Shown in pieces: positions 35,066-43,437 of a DNA stretch of 45,951 bases. Origin of the DNA: Promethearchaeum sp. (GTDB lineage: Archaea; Asgardarchaeota; Lokiarchaeia; Sigyniarchaeales; Promethearchaeaceae); NCBI GenBank assembly GCA_030612265.1, contig JAUWOE010000003.1:1-45951 (forward strand), read 5' to 3'. Below the pieces are notes generated by a model. The model had not been told where the DNA came from, did not search any database, and saw only the letters and a list, made by a program, of their open reading frames with translations. Made by a program: the position numbers and the translations under genes. Position 1 is the first letter of the stretch, and each line of letters opens with the position of its first letter.

Positions 35066-36232
35066 TTAATTCTCCCCTTTTGGGTTTTTTTGGGTTTTTT
35101 GTTCTTCTAATTGAATACAGTGATAAACCATATCATTAAAATCAAAAATCTCCAATTCTTCATCCCCCATTTTTTCCTTAAACACTTCGTGGCATGTTAT
35201 ACAATCTGAGACCATAACATCCGCTACATCTTTAACTTCCTGGATTCTTTCCTTTCGATGATTATGATTTTCAGGATCATGTTCGAAGTTATAATAATAG
35301 CAGCATTTCGTATTGGACTTGTTGTTTTCCAATTCTTGATATCCACCAAAATGTTCCAATAATTTCCTAGGAACTTCATCTTGCCGAAATTTTCGGGAAA
35401 TATGACAAGAATCATGAAGTCCCATCTTTTTATCTGTGAATTTTACAATGGGCAAATGTTCAACATTTTGCAAGAAATATTCTGTGGTTGTTAAGGGAAT
35501 AAAATCTGCGTTATACACCGCTTTAATTTTTCGCAGTGAAGCATAACATTCGGCACAGGTTGTTATAATTCGTTTGGGATTTATTTTGGAAATACATTTC
35601 CATAACCTTTCAAGGAAAACATCAGCCATTTCCAGCCTCCCTTGAAGATATTGCGGCCACCCGCAACATTTTGTATACCCCCCCAAAATTTCAAAATCTT
35701 CGCCTAAATATTCCATTATTGCTACTGTTTTATGGCAAACCTCATTAAAAATATAACAACCCGGATAAAATAATAATTCAGCTTCTCCCAATTCGTCAGT
35801 ATCTATTACGTCATTTAACCTACCAAGTGCTTTTTTCATGGTTTTTTTCTTAAGGGCATATATCGCCCGAGCTGCAGCGGGAGGATCCGGTTGTTTTAAT
35901 CTTACATATGCACTATATGAACTCGGATAGGATTTCATTTTGGATTTGGTATATAAAACCATTAAATCTCGACGCACGCCTGGTGGGCACACCGGTACAC
36001 ATCTACCACACTGACAACAATTGAGTGCAAATTCTTTAACAATACCTTTCGGTTCGTTTTTATTTGTCAAAGCTTCATTTAGAAGTGCAATAGTGAGGTC
36101 TGGAGATTTACTAACGGGACAGACGCGCATACATTCATTACAGCCGATACAACTAGGTAATTCATCAACAACCAATTTCTCTAATTCTTGACCGTAAGTA
36201 AATTTTTGATCTTTAGAAATTTCTTCAACCAT
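35066..36232 (-). CDS. HdrD/GlpC-like iron-sulfur protein
   Basis: A 388-aa protein with N-terminal ferredoxin motifs CIGCNECMRVCP and CCQCGRCVPVCPPG. The C-terminal half has CCG domains. The first is complete (YPGCYIF, KCCGWPQ, CAEC). The second has HDSCHIS, CCYYY and DCITC, so its cysteines are present but the Gly after CC is replaced by Tyr. It probably reduces or oxidises a disulfide or a 2-hydroxyacid-linked centre, with its partner the flavoprotein immediately downstream. The start is ATG 36232 and the gene is divergent from the glycoside-hydrolase-like gene. Confidence 0.85.
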   Translation of the reverse strand: MVEEISKDQKFTYGQELEKLVVDELPSCIGCNECMRVCPVSKSPDLTIALLNEALTNKNEPKGIVKEFALNCCQCGRCVPVCPPGVRRDLMVLYTKSKMKSYPSSYSAYVRLKQPDPPAAARAIYALKKKTMKKALGRLNDVIDTDELGEAELLFYPGCYIFNEVCHKTVAIMEYLGEDFEILGGYTKCCGWPQYLQGRLEMADVFLERLWKCISKINPKRIITTCAECYASLRKIKAVYNADFIPLTTTEYFLQNVEHLPIVKFTDKKMGLHDSCHISRKFRQDEVPRKLLEHFGGYQELENNKSNTKCCYYYNFEHDPENHNHRKERIQEVKDVADVMVSDCITCHEVFKEKMGDEELEIFDFNDMVYHCIQLEEQKTQKNPKGEN

Positions 36233-36329
36233 TAATACAAAGTCTCAATTTTCCTTTTTAAAAATTGTTTTTATAAAACAAAATCTAATTCCATTTAGAG
36301 ATTATAAAATTTTTCTTGATGATAATTTA

Positions 36330-37370
36330 ATGAATATAGAGATTAAAGACGGTCTTATTTATCTAAATGATGAAGATTCCCCCTTTTTCATCCAAGGAAT
36401 GAATCTTTTCTTGGATCCATTTAGGTTAGAAGAAAATCCAAGAAAAATCTATACGCCACAAATTGTTTCGGAAGATTTATTAAAAAAGATCATCCCTTAT
36501 TTACAAACGCTTGGAATAAATACCGTAAGAATATGGCCCACAATTATTAATGAAAATGGAGGAAAGATTCACCAATCGAGTATACCAGGGGAGTTTTTCC
36601 ATCTTTTTGATGACGCTGGGATTAAAATTATTCTTAATTTACCAATAAATTGGAATTTATTACCCAAGTTTTCAGAGATAAAAAATTATTTACTTAAATA
36701 TTCAGAGCAAAAATACCCCAATATCATAAGTTATTGCATCAATAATGAAGCATATTATGGATTTCTATCTCCACACCGATATCTTGATAGTATCCAAAGT
36801 TTAGTTAGAAAATATTCAAACAGACCCACATTGATTACAAATGCTAACCTAAATTTTCCAAAATATTACAAAGCAGATATAATTGGAGCCGATTTTTTCA
36901 TGTATAAATATTCAATTTCCCGAGATAATGAAGATGACGTAGGTGCTGTTTTTCAGATGTTTTTAGAAGATTCACTTGATGTTTTAAAATGGAACCCAAA
37001 ATGGATTTTGAAAATTTATCCTTATTTAATCGAATATTTCAAGCAAAAAGCTAAGAAAAAGAATATAGATTTCCCCCAATTCCAAAAAAATATTCTTAAG
37101 GTAATGGAAAAGACAAAAAAAAATAAGAAGCCATTCATTGTTGCTGAATACGGATACACGGAACATCCTGATTATTTGGAAACAATTTTTGCACATATGC
37201 CGATTTTATCCATGGAGGGGCACATATGGTATAATTGGATTAATTTTGATGAGAAAATGGAAGGAAAGATTAGTAATTTACCTTTATTTCAGAAATTTGG
37301 CGAATATTGCGCTCGAATAGAAAAAATTAAAAAAATTCAATACCTTTCTCAAAACTATACCCGATTATAA
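36330..37370 (+). CDS. glycoside hydrolase-like TIM-barrel protein
   Basis: A 346-aa soluble protein with features of clan A retaining glycosidases (GH2/GH5 style). It opens with FFIQGMNLFLDPF and GINTVRIWP, the latter typical of the second beta-strand, and has INNEA with the acid/base Glu140 after Asn139, and VAEYGYT with the nucleophile candidate Glu273. There is no signal peptide, so it would be cytoplasmic, which is unusual for a polysaccharide-degrading enzyme and suits a glycoside of internal origin. The substrate cannot be named. The next gene, an ABC exporter ATPase, starts 39 bases downstream. Confidence 0.75.
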   Translation: MNIEIKDGLIYLNDEDSPFFIQGMNLFLDPFRLEENPRKIYTPQIVSEDLLKKIIPYLQTLGINTVRIWPTIINENGGKIHQSSIPGEFFHLFDDAGIKIILNLPINWNLLPKFSEIKNYLLKYSEQKYPNIISYCINNEAYYGFLSPHRYLDSIQSLVRKYSNRPTLITNANLNFPKYYKADIIGADFFMYKYSISRDNEDDVGAVFQMFLEDSLDVLKWNPKWILKIYPYLIEYFKQKAKKKNIDFPQFQKNILKVMEKTKKNKKPFIVAEYGYTEHPDYLETIFAHMPILSMEGHIWYNWINFDEKMEGKISNLPLFQKFGEYCARIEKIKKIQYLSQNYTRL

Positions 37371-37409
37371 TGTTTTAAATATTCGCGTTATCTTTATAAA
37401 TCAAATAAT

Positions 37410-38396
37410 ATGTCAACTCCCATTTTAACAAACCCTTCAAAAATTTCAACACCAACTGAAAATTTGCTGGAATTGCATAATATTACCAAGCAATTCGGAG
37501 ATTTTTTTGCCCTTAATGATATAAGTTTAACCCTAAAGAAGGGAGAAATCCTCGGATATATTGGACCGAATGGTGCCGGAAAAACCACCACAATGAAAAT
37601 AATTGTAGGGCTCATCCGTCAATTTGAAGGCACCCTTTATCTCAACAATCATCCACTTTCCAAAACTCAGAACGAAATTTATCAGTTTCTGGGTTATCTT
37701 CCCCAAGATGTGGGCTTTCAAACTTGGCGTACCGTTAATCATTTATTGGATACACTCGGACGTCTCTCTGGTTATGACCCACATAAACTTCCAGAAAGAA
37801 TTGATGAAGTGTTACAAATTGTGGGACTCCATGATGTCAAAAATAAAAAAATTGTGCATTTGTCGGGAGGAATGCAACAAAAATTACGCCTAGCCCAAGC
37901 ATTATTGCATAAACCAACCTTTTTAGTGCTTGACGAACCTATGACCGGATTAGATCCGAGTAGTCGGTTCCAAATGAAGAAAGTAATTCGTCAATTAGCC
38001 CAACAAGATATTACTATATTCCTATCAAGTCATATTCTTAGTGATGTGCAGGATATCGCCGATCGAATTGCAATAATTAACCATGGTAAAATTCTGAATA
38101 TTGGAACACCACAAGAATTACAAGCCAAGTTCCATGTGGGGCACGAGATTGAGGTCATTCTCTCGGAAATGAAACCAGATTGTAATATTATACAAAAATT
38201 GCCCCAAGTCTCAAAAGTAAAACAACATGGAAAATTGAAGTTTGTTCTCACTTTAAATCCTGATGTGGATCTCGATACCGCTTTGCAAGAAATTTTACAT
38301 CTATTAGTTTCTAATGAATGCATCATCCGAAATTTTAATCTCCTACAACCATCGTTGGAAGATGTATATTTAAGGTACGTCGAGGAGGATGAGTAA
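37410..38396 (+). CDS. ABC transporter ATP-binding protein
   Basis: A 328-aa ABC ATPase. Walker A GPNGAGKTT, signature LSGGMQQKL, Walker B LVLDEP and the switch His in LSSHIL are all present, so it should be active. The extra 90-residue C-terminal region after NHGKILNIGTP is typical of CcmA/NatA-type exporters. It works with the adjacent single-gene permease. The stop overlaps the upstream in-frame ATG of the permease, and the genes share a ribosome-binding site region, so they are translationally coupled. Confidence 0.94.
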   Translation: MSTPILTNPSKISTPTENLLELHNITKQFGDFFALNDISLTLKKGEILGYIGPNGAGKTTTMKIIVGLIRQFEGTLYLNNHPLSKTQNEIYQFLGYLPQDVGFQTWRTVNHLLDTLGRLSGYDPHKLPERIDEVLQIVGLHDVKNKKIVHLSGGMQQKLRLAQALLHKPTFLVLDEPMTGLDPSSRFQMKKVIRQLAQQDITIFLSSHILSDVQDIADRIAIINHGKILNIGTPQELQAKFHVGHEIEVILSEMKPDCNIIQKLPQVSKVKQHGKLKFVLTLNPDVDLDTALQEILHLLVSNECIIRNFNLLQPSLEDVYLRYVEEDE

Positions 38397-38397
38397 A

Positions 38398-39060
38398 ATG
38401 AGCCTAAGTTTGTTAATTAAAGATGAATTCAAGGGGTTCTATAAAAGCAAAGTTATGTTGGTCTTATGGATAGGTATGCCCTTGATAAGTTTACTCCTTC
38501 ATTATTTTCAACCGGATACTGAAGGTATTCCGCTCAGTATCTTAGTAGGATTAATGGTATCTTCTTTGAGTGGTACTTTGGCTGCTGTTATGCTCAGCAC
38601 TACAATTGTATCAGAAAAAGATCGTCATGTGTATGATTTGTTTCTAATCAGGCCAGTCAAGCGTTGGAATTTAATGTTCGCTAAACTAATTGCAGTTTAT
38701 TTATGCTTAGTGATCGCTATTTTTCTCAGTGTTCTGGTTGGATTATTACTCGATTTAATAAAATTAGATATTCCACCTGAAACTTTACTTGATGGTATTT
38801 GGGATTCTTTAGCGATTAGTTTAAGTGCCATGGCAATTTCCTGCTCAATATCAATTTTGATTGGGATATTGGTCAATTCTACAATGTTAGCAGCAATTTT
38901 AGCAATTTATGTTGGAAATCAATTAAGTTTGCTTGCAGTCTTACCAGGTATTTTCTTCGAAAACATTAACACAGTTGCGTATGCAACCATCATTGGCTTA
39001 ATATTCACAATCTTGGTAAACACAGCAACTGCTCTGGTTCTTCAACGAAGATCATTATAA
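38398..39060 (+). CDS. ABC-2 type transporter permease
   Basis: A 221-aa membrane protein with about six hydrophobic segments, the single permease of an ABC-2 type exporter with the ATPase before it. The ATG at 38398 is chosen because the ribosome-binding sequence gaggagg (38382-38388) lies 9 bases before it; the ATG at 38389 would have no spacing. The C-terminal segment YATIIGLIFTILVNTATALVL is followed by basic residues. The cargo is unknown. It is convergent with the selenocysteine peroxiredoxin gene. Confidence 0.88.
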   Translation: MSLSLLIKDEFKGFYKSKVMLVLWIGMPLISLLLHYFQPDTEGIPLSILVGLMVSSLSGTLAAVMLSTTIVSEKDRHVYDLFLIRPVKRWNLMFAKLIAVYLCLVIAIFLSVLVGLLLDLIKLDIPPETLLDGIWDSLAISLSAMAISCSISILIGILVNSTMLAAILAIYVGNQLSLLAVLPGIFFENINTVAYATIIGLIFTILVNTATALVLQRRSL

Positions 39061-39139
39061 TAAAAGAGAATAAAAAATAATTATAAAAAATAAATCAACT
39101 CCATTTTATGAAAGATAATTGGTTGCATACCAAATAATC
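39061..39139. other. 79-base intergenic gap between convergent genes
   Basis: Pure AT-rich spacer. On the minus strand it is the 3' region of the UGA-containing peroxiredoxin and would be where a SECIS element is expected. It holds a small hairpin candidate (TTGGT-atgca-ACCAA, 39119-39133) but no clear UGA/GA kink-turn core. Confidence 0.3.
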
Positions 39140-39736
39140 CTAAAACACCAAAGGTTTACTGTTTTTGGTTGATCTTTCATCAATGGATATATTTTTGGTT
39201 TTATTGAGTTCGCTAAGATTTTTTTCTATCGCTTGGAAAATTTGTGTGATATCAGGCCTATCTTCCCGAGTTCCAACGTATCGCCATTTGATTATGCCGT
39301 TTGTATCAATTAAATATGTCGTAGGTATCGCCAGCTTAAATTTTAAAAATGCATGATCCAATGAATTCCCGGTTGTATAAACTTTATAGTTTTTTACAAT
39401 AGAGCCTTTCATATCGGCTATGATAGGCATGGAAAATCGGTTGGAATTCTTAAAATTTTTTAATTTTTTAGGTGGATCCCTTGCAATTGCCAATACTGAT
39501 ACGTTTTTTTCATCAAATTTTGTTTGGTTCTCGGTTAAAAGTGATAGAAAATGTTTACATGGAACTCAGTAATGTCCACGGAAGAAATTAAGAAGTACTG
39601 CTTGCTTGGAATATAATTTCTCAATATTTATATTCTGTCCATCTACATCTTGAATTTCAAAAAATGGAACTTTTTCACCGACCTCTAATCCAAATTTAGC
39701 CTTTGGATTATGAACATGTTCATCTACCAGAATAAT
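39140..39736 (-). CDS. peroxiredoxin-like AhpC/TSA protein with selenocysteine
   Basis: Reading on the minus strand from about 39736, about 198 codons encode an AhpC/TSA-type peroxiredoxin with one in-frame TGA at 39566-39568, about residue 57. The sequence around it is NFFRGHY-U-VPCKHF, and the family has FRGxWCPxC, so UGA sits at the peroxidatic Cys and leaves a UxxC pair. The rest is intact: LAIARDPPKKL, RFSMPIIADM, PTTYLIDTNGIIKWRYVG. The start is uncertain: after a stop at 39737-39739 there is no ATG, only ATT (39736) and CTG (39730), with GGAG nearby. It likely reduces peroxides with a thiol donor. I see no convincing SECIS downstream, so decay is the alternative. Confidence 0.7.
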
Positions 39737-39757
39737 TCATCTCCATTTTATACTATT

Positions 39758-39773
39758 ATTAGACTAGTCTAAT
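39758..39773. promoter_or_regulatory. 16-bp palindrome upstream of the peroxiredoxin
   Basis: ATTAGACTAGTCTAAT, perfect, 22-37 bases before the probable start of the peroxiredoxin-like gene and just after a TATA-like GATATATTA (39781-39789, minus strand). It is a good candidate for a repressor site with TTAG/CTAA arms like the one near ferritin. Confidence 0.5.
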
Positions 39774-39955
39774 TTTTGTTTAATATATCTAATTATTATT
39801 GATAATTCGTTTTTTCTCATTTTGAGTTATATTTTGTTGTTTAGTTGAAAATTAATTTTTATTCCATTTTATCTTCTAATAGATAATTTTTCACAATAAA
39901 ATGCTATATTCTGATAGAAAAAGGATTTTTATAACAATTTGTAAATGATTTAATT

Positions 39956-41284
39956 ATGGGGAAAAAAACATTAGACGAATTAGTTTCTGCTTATAATAAA
40001 AACAATAAGGCTCAGTATGGTTTAATTTCCTTAGATCATATACTTTATAGAAGTTCAAAAGAGGATTTATTAGAATTCGTTAAAAAACATGAAATTTCTT
40101 TATCAGAAAGTGATTTAGAATCTAAAAATTCAATTATTTTAAAAATTCTTGATTTCTTCCTAACTAAATTCTCAACAGATGACGATTTAAAAACGAAATA
40201 TTGTGATCCTATTGACTATCTTGGAAAAATTATATATGAAGATCTCTATTTGGAATATTGTTCAATGGATTTTGATTTTATCTCGAAAACTGAATTAATA
40301 AATATGTTTGCAGAGTATTGTGCGGACTTGGGAATTAATGTCTATAGATGTGATCATATCGATGGCTATGATCTGGATCTATATTTAACGAAGAAGCCAA
40401 AAGGAATCTTTACTACTACTGAATCCGTAATTGTTCGCACAGGTTTTGAATTAAATATGGGTAATTATGATGAAATGATTGGAAACCTCGCACGATCAAC
40501 CTTAATTGCAGAATGGAAATTATTCGTTACAACACCTATTGGAGCCAAAAATATCGGTTTGGAACGCTTAATTGCCGATATGAAACGTATTAACACCTGG
40601 CTTTACATCATTGACCCGGTGCAAAAACGTGTATTGGGAGTAACTAAAGGCAAAAATTCAAAAGCTCGTGATTCTGAACTTAGAGATCGTTTGATAGCAT
40701 CATTACCCCAAAGACCAATCCGTGCAGGTAGCCAGGTAATAAAAATCTCAAAATATGCCTTTGATGAACGCTCCGCCTATAAACCAAAAAAAATCCGAAT
40801 GAATTATATCGATCCGATTGTTTCCCGCCATGATTACTGGAGCGCCCAAAAGAAGGAAAAAAAATATCGGAATTCTTTCCAAACTCTACTAATAATGGGG
40901 AAGGTATCAGGTATTAATATATTTTCTTTCTCAAACTCAGAAAATGAAACTGCTTTTAATGAACAAATGATCTCTGGATTTTTAACTGCTATAGATAGCT
41001 TTGTCCAGACTTTAAGTGGTGGATCTACAGGTCTACAAGAGATATCATATAAAGGTTTTAAAATTTGTGCAGAAATTGGCGAGGATATAAAAATTATTAC
41101 CATTTTATCAGAATCCAGTGATAATATTTTTCGTGAAAGATTGAAATATCTAAGAAAACAAATTGAAAGCAGATTTGAAAATCAAATTAAAATATCATTA
41201 GATACAGGAGAGAAAATTTTAGAAAATAATGAAGAAATAAACAAACGTTTAAACTCCTTAATCATCCAAATATTAGATATATGA
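39956..41284 (+). CDS. unknown-function protein, first of a tandem paralogue pair
   Basis: A 442-aa cytoplasmic protein with a close paralogue next to it. Three parts are visible: an N-terminal variable region (to about 105), a central conserved region (about 105-280), and a C-terminal module (from about 300) with SFQTLLIMGKVSGINIFSFS, ISGFLTAIDSFVQTL, SYKGFKICAEIGEDIKII. The central part, with DLDLYLTKK, a later ESVIVRTGFEL and WLYIIDPVQKRVLGVTKG, has the strand order of a restriction-endonuclease-like (PD-D/ExK) fold, but the lysine of the motif is not clear, so activity is doubtful. I do not recognise the family. It starts ATG 39956 without a clear ribosome-binding site. Confidence 0.65.
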   Translation: MGKKTLDELVSAYNKNNKAQYGLISLDHILYRSSKEDLLEFVKKHEISLSESDLESKNSIILKILDFFLTKFSTDDDLKTKYCDPIDYLGKIIYEDLYLEYCSMDFDFISKTELINMFAEYCADLGINVYRCDHIDGYDLDLYLTKKPKGIFTTTESVIVRTGFELNMGNYDEMIGNLARSTLIAEWKLFVTTPIGAKNIGLERLIADMKRINTWLYIIDPVQKRVLGVTKGKNSKARDSELRDRLIASLPQRPIRAGSQVIKISKYAFDERSAYKPKKIRMNYIDPIVSRHDYWSAQKKEKKYRNSFQTLLIMGKVSGINIFSFSNSENETAFNEQMISGFLTAIDSFVQTLSGGSTGLQEISYKGFKICAEIGEDIKIITILSESSDNIFRERLKYLRKQIESRFENQIKISLDTGEKILENNEEINKRLNSLIIQILDI

Positions 41285-41318
41285 AAATGATTTTTAAAAA
41301 TAAAAAGTCGTGATTATA

Positions 41319-42575
41319 ATGCCCGAAAAACTTAGCTCTGTTTATAAAAAATTCTCAGATACAACAACAATTAAAAATGGATTTATTAATTTGGGATGCT
41401 TACTTCAGGGCAATTCTGAAGAAGGTTTACTTAATTTCTGTCAATCTAGAGAAATTCAACAATCAGATGATCAATCCCTTGGTGGTATAATTGAATCCAT
41501 CTTAAAACACTATCAACCAAAATTCAATCTTTTAGGATATGATTTAATCAAAGATAAAAAATTCAGTGATAATGTTAAAAGGTTTGATTTCATCTCAAAA
41601 ACCGAGTTAATGAATGTATTCGCAGATTACTGTGCCGATATCAACATAAACGTATTCCAAACTCCAGAAGATAATGAATACTGTGTAGATCTGTATTTAA
41701 CTAAAAAAGATACTTCGCTAAAAACTGAAACCGTATTTGTTTTAACGGGTTACGAAATTGAGAAAAAATATAAAGAGATTTTCTTAGATATTGGACGCGC
41801 TGGAGAGATATCAGATTGGATTATATTTGTAACAACAGCAGCAGGAGTATTAAAAATTGGATACGATAGACTTGTAGCTGACATGCAAAGAGTCAATGCA
41901 TGGTTATATGTGGTCGATCCGCACCAGAAACGAATTTTTGGGATTACTAAAGGCGGAAAAAGTAAAACCAAAAATGAAAATCTGCAGAATGAGTATATCA
42001 GATCTTTACCACCACAGCCGATTCGAGCATTAAGCCAGGTTGTGAAAATATCAAAATATGCTTTTTCTGAAAGGGATTCTTATAAACCAAAGAAAATGTC
42101 TCAATTTTATGTTCCTTCCGATATTCACTGTGAAACTAACTTAAACTCTTCAATTCAGGAAAAATCACCTGAAATTTTCAGATCTTTATTAATTATTACT
42201 AAAGAATCGGGGCTTTCTTTGTTTTCGTTTAATAATCCGACATTTGAACTTGACGAGATTATCGTATCCGGATTTATATCTGCAATGGATTCATTTGTTG
42301 GAGAACTTAGTGGAAGTGGGGATGGAGGTAGTTCCCTCAAAGAAATAGATTATAAAAATTTCAAAATTAATGGTGCTATTGGAGAAAAAGTAAAGATTGT
42401 TGTAATCACTTCGGAATCTGTTGATGAAATATTCCGAGAGCGATTAGATTTTTACCTTAATAAAATTGAAACAGATTTTCAACAAGAGATTGATGCTTTC
42501 ATAAAAACCGGAAATCTGGGGTCAATTGATACTAAAATTTTCAAGGAACTTGCTCAAGAGATTCTATTAATTTAG
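41319..42575 (+). CDS. unknown-function protein, second of a tandem paralogue pair
   Basis: A 418-aa paralogue of the gene before it, 34 bases downstream, same strand. It shares the central region (VDLYLTKKD, TVFVLTGYEI, ADMQRVNAWLYVVDPHQKR, SQVVKISKYAFSERDSYKPKKM) and the C-terminal module (SLLIITKESGLSLFSFN, ISAMDSFVGELSG, YKNFKINGAIGEKVKIVVI). N-terminal regions differ more. The ATG at 41319 is preferred to the GTG at 41310. Side-by-side retention suggests a heterodimer or two differently tuned sensors. The conserved region may act on nucleic acid, but no catalytic residues can be named. Confidence 0.65.
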   Translation: MPEKLSSVYKKFSDTTTIKNGFINLGCLLQGNSEEGLLNFCQSREIQQSDDQSLGGIIESILKHYQPKFNLLGYDLIKDKKFSDNVKRFDFISKTELMNVFADYCADININVFQTPEDNEYCVDLYLTKKDTSLKTETVFVLTGYEIEKKYKEIFLDIGRAGEISDWIIFVTTAAGVLKIGYDRLVADMQRVNAWLYVVDPHQKRIFGITKGGKSKTKNENLQNEYIRSLPPQPIRALSQVVKISKYAFSERDSYKPKKMSQFYVPSDIHCETNLNSSIQEKSPEIFRSLLIITKESGLSLFSFNNPTFELDEIIVSGFISAMDSFVGELSGSGDGGSSLKEIDYKNFKINGAIGEKVKIVVITSESVDEIFRERLDFYLNKIETDFQQEIDAFIKTGNLGSIDTKIFKELAQEILLI

Positions 42576-42601
42576 TTTTTTTTTAATTTTTATTATTATT
42601 T

Positions 42602-42625
42602 TGTATACATGTATAATTGTATACA
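42602..42625. promoter_or_regulatory. double palindromic operator of vapBC
   Basis: Two identical self-complementary octamers TGTATACA, at 42602-42609 and 42618-42625, with 8 bases between. They lie 38-61 bases upstream of the vapB start and are placed for autoregulation by the antitoxin-toxin complex. Confidence 0.55.
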
Positions 42626-42662
42626 TTTAAATTTTTTAGATTATCAAATATATTTAGGTAAA

Positions 42663-42938
42663 ATGAGTACTATTCGCATTGATGAGAAACATCAAAAGTT
42701 ATTGGATAAGTTGATTGCCAATATGATATTAAGAGGGAGAAAAATGAATAAAAAGAGAATTATTGGAGAATTAATTGAGAATGCGTTAATTTCTGAAGGT
42801 ATTCCAATAGATGATAAATTAATCCCTCTTGAAGAAGATCCTGCCTGGATTGGGTTAAAAGACACATTCCATTTAGGATTCCCAGAGTTATCAGAAAATA
42901 TTGATGCTATACTTTATCGATTAGATGGTGAAGATTAA
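42663..42938 (+). CDS. vapB: VapB-type antitoxin
   Basis: A 91-aa protein beginning MSTIRIDEKHQKLLDKLIAN, a start like a ribbon-helix-helix DNA-binding domain with STIRI as the N-terminal strand. ATG 42663 is chosen; the frame is open to 42609, but the extra N-terminus (MYNCIHLNFL) lacks the family pattern and would overlap the operator. The rest (DPAWIGLKDTFHLGFPE) is likely to wrap the toxin. It ends directly against the start of the PIN-domain toxin. Confidence 0.75.
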   Translation: MSTIRIDEKHQKLLDKLIANMILRGRKMNKKRIIGELIENALISEGIPIDDKLIPLEEDPAWIGLKDTFHLGFPELSENIDAILYRLDGED

Positions 42939-43349
42939 GTGGGTGTTTTTCTCGATACAGGTTTTATTTTAGCCTTTAAAAATGCGGATGATAAAAACCA
43001 TGATATCGCTCAAAATTGGATGATTCGGTTTTTAAAAAATGAATTTGGAGAAATTTACACTTCAACTTATGTTTTTGATGAATTGGTAACATTGGCTCTT
43101 GTTAGACTTCGTAATGAAGAATTTGCAAAAAACGTTGGAGAGTATTTATTGAATAGCCACAGGATTCAACTTATTAATTTAGATCATAAAGATTTTTTAA
43201 ATTCATGGATTTTATTTCAAAAATATATGAAAAAAGGGCTTTCATTCACAGATTGCACAATTTTAACTCATAGCAATAGATTAAAGTGCAATATTGTTGC
43301 AACTTTTGATCTGCATTTTGAAGGTTTAATTGGAACAATAAAAAAATAA
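42939..43349 (+). CDS. vapC: VapC-type PIN-domain ribonuclease toxin
   Basis: A 136-aa PIN-domain protein. The catalytic acidic residues are in LDTGFIL (Asp6), VFDELVTL (Glu near 48) and FTDCTIL with Asp (about 106) and FDLHF (about 125). It would cut RNA when free of antitoxin. It starts GTG at 42939, straight after the vapB stop. Full length and intact. Confidence 0.87.
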   Translation: MGVFLDTGFILAFKNADDKNHDIAQNWMIRFLKNEFGEIYTSTYVFDELVTLALVRLRNEEFAKNVGEYLLNSHRIQLINLDHKDFLNSWILFQKYMKKGLSFTDCTILTHSNRLKCNIVATFDLHFEGLIGTIKK

Positions 43350-43437
43350 CCTTATTATTCATTTTAAAAAGAAATTTCATAAATTTTATATTGCTAAGTG
43401 TTTTATCTGTTCATTATCACATTAATAGGTTGTTAAT

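Noticed and set aside
39061-39139. SECIS element for the peroxiredoxin in the gap downstream
   Set aside because: UGAU at two places could be paired on paper, but the helices would be nearly all A-U with mismatches and no AA-type apical loop; not convincing enough to list as a feature.
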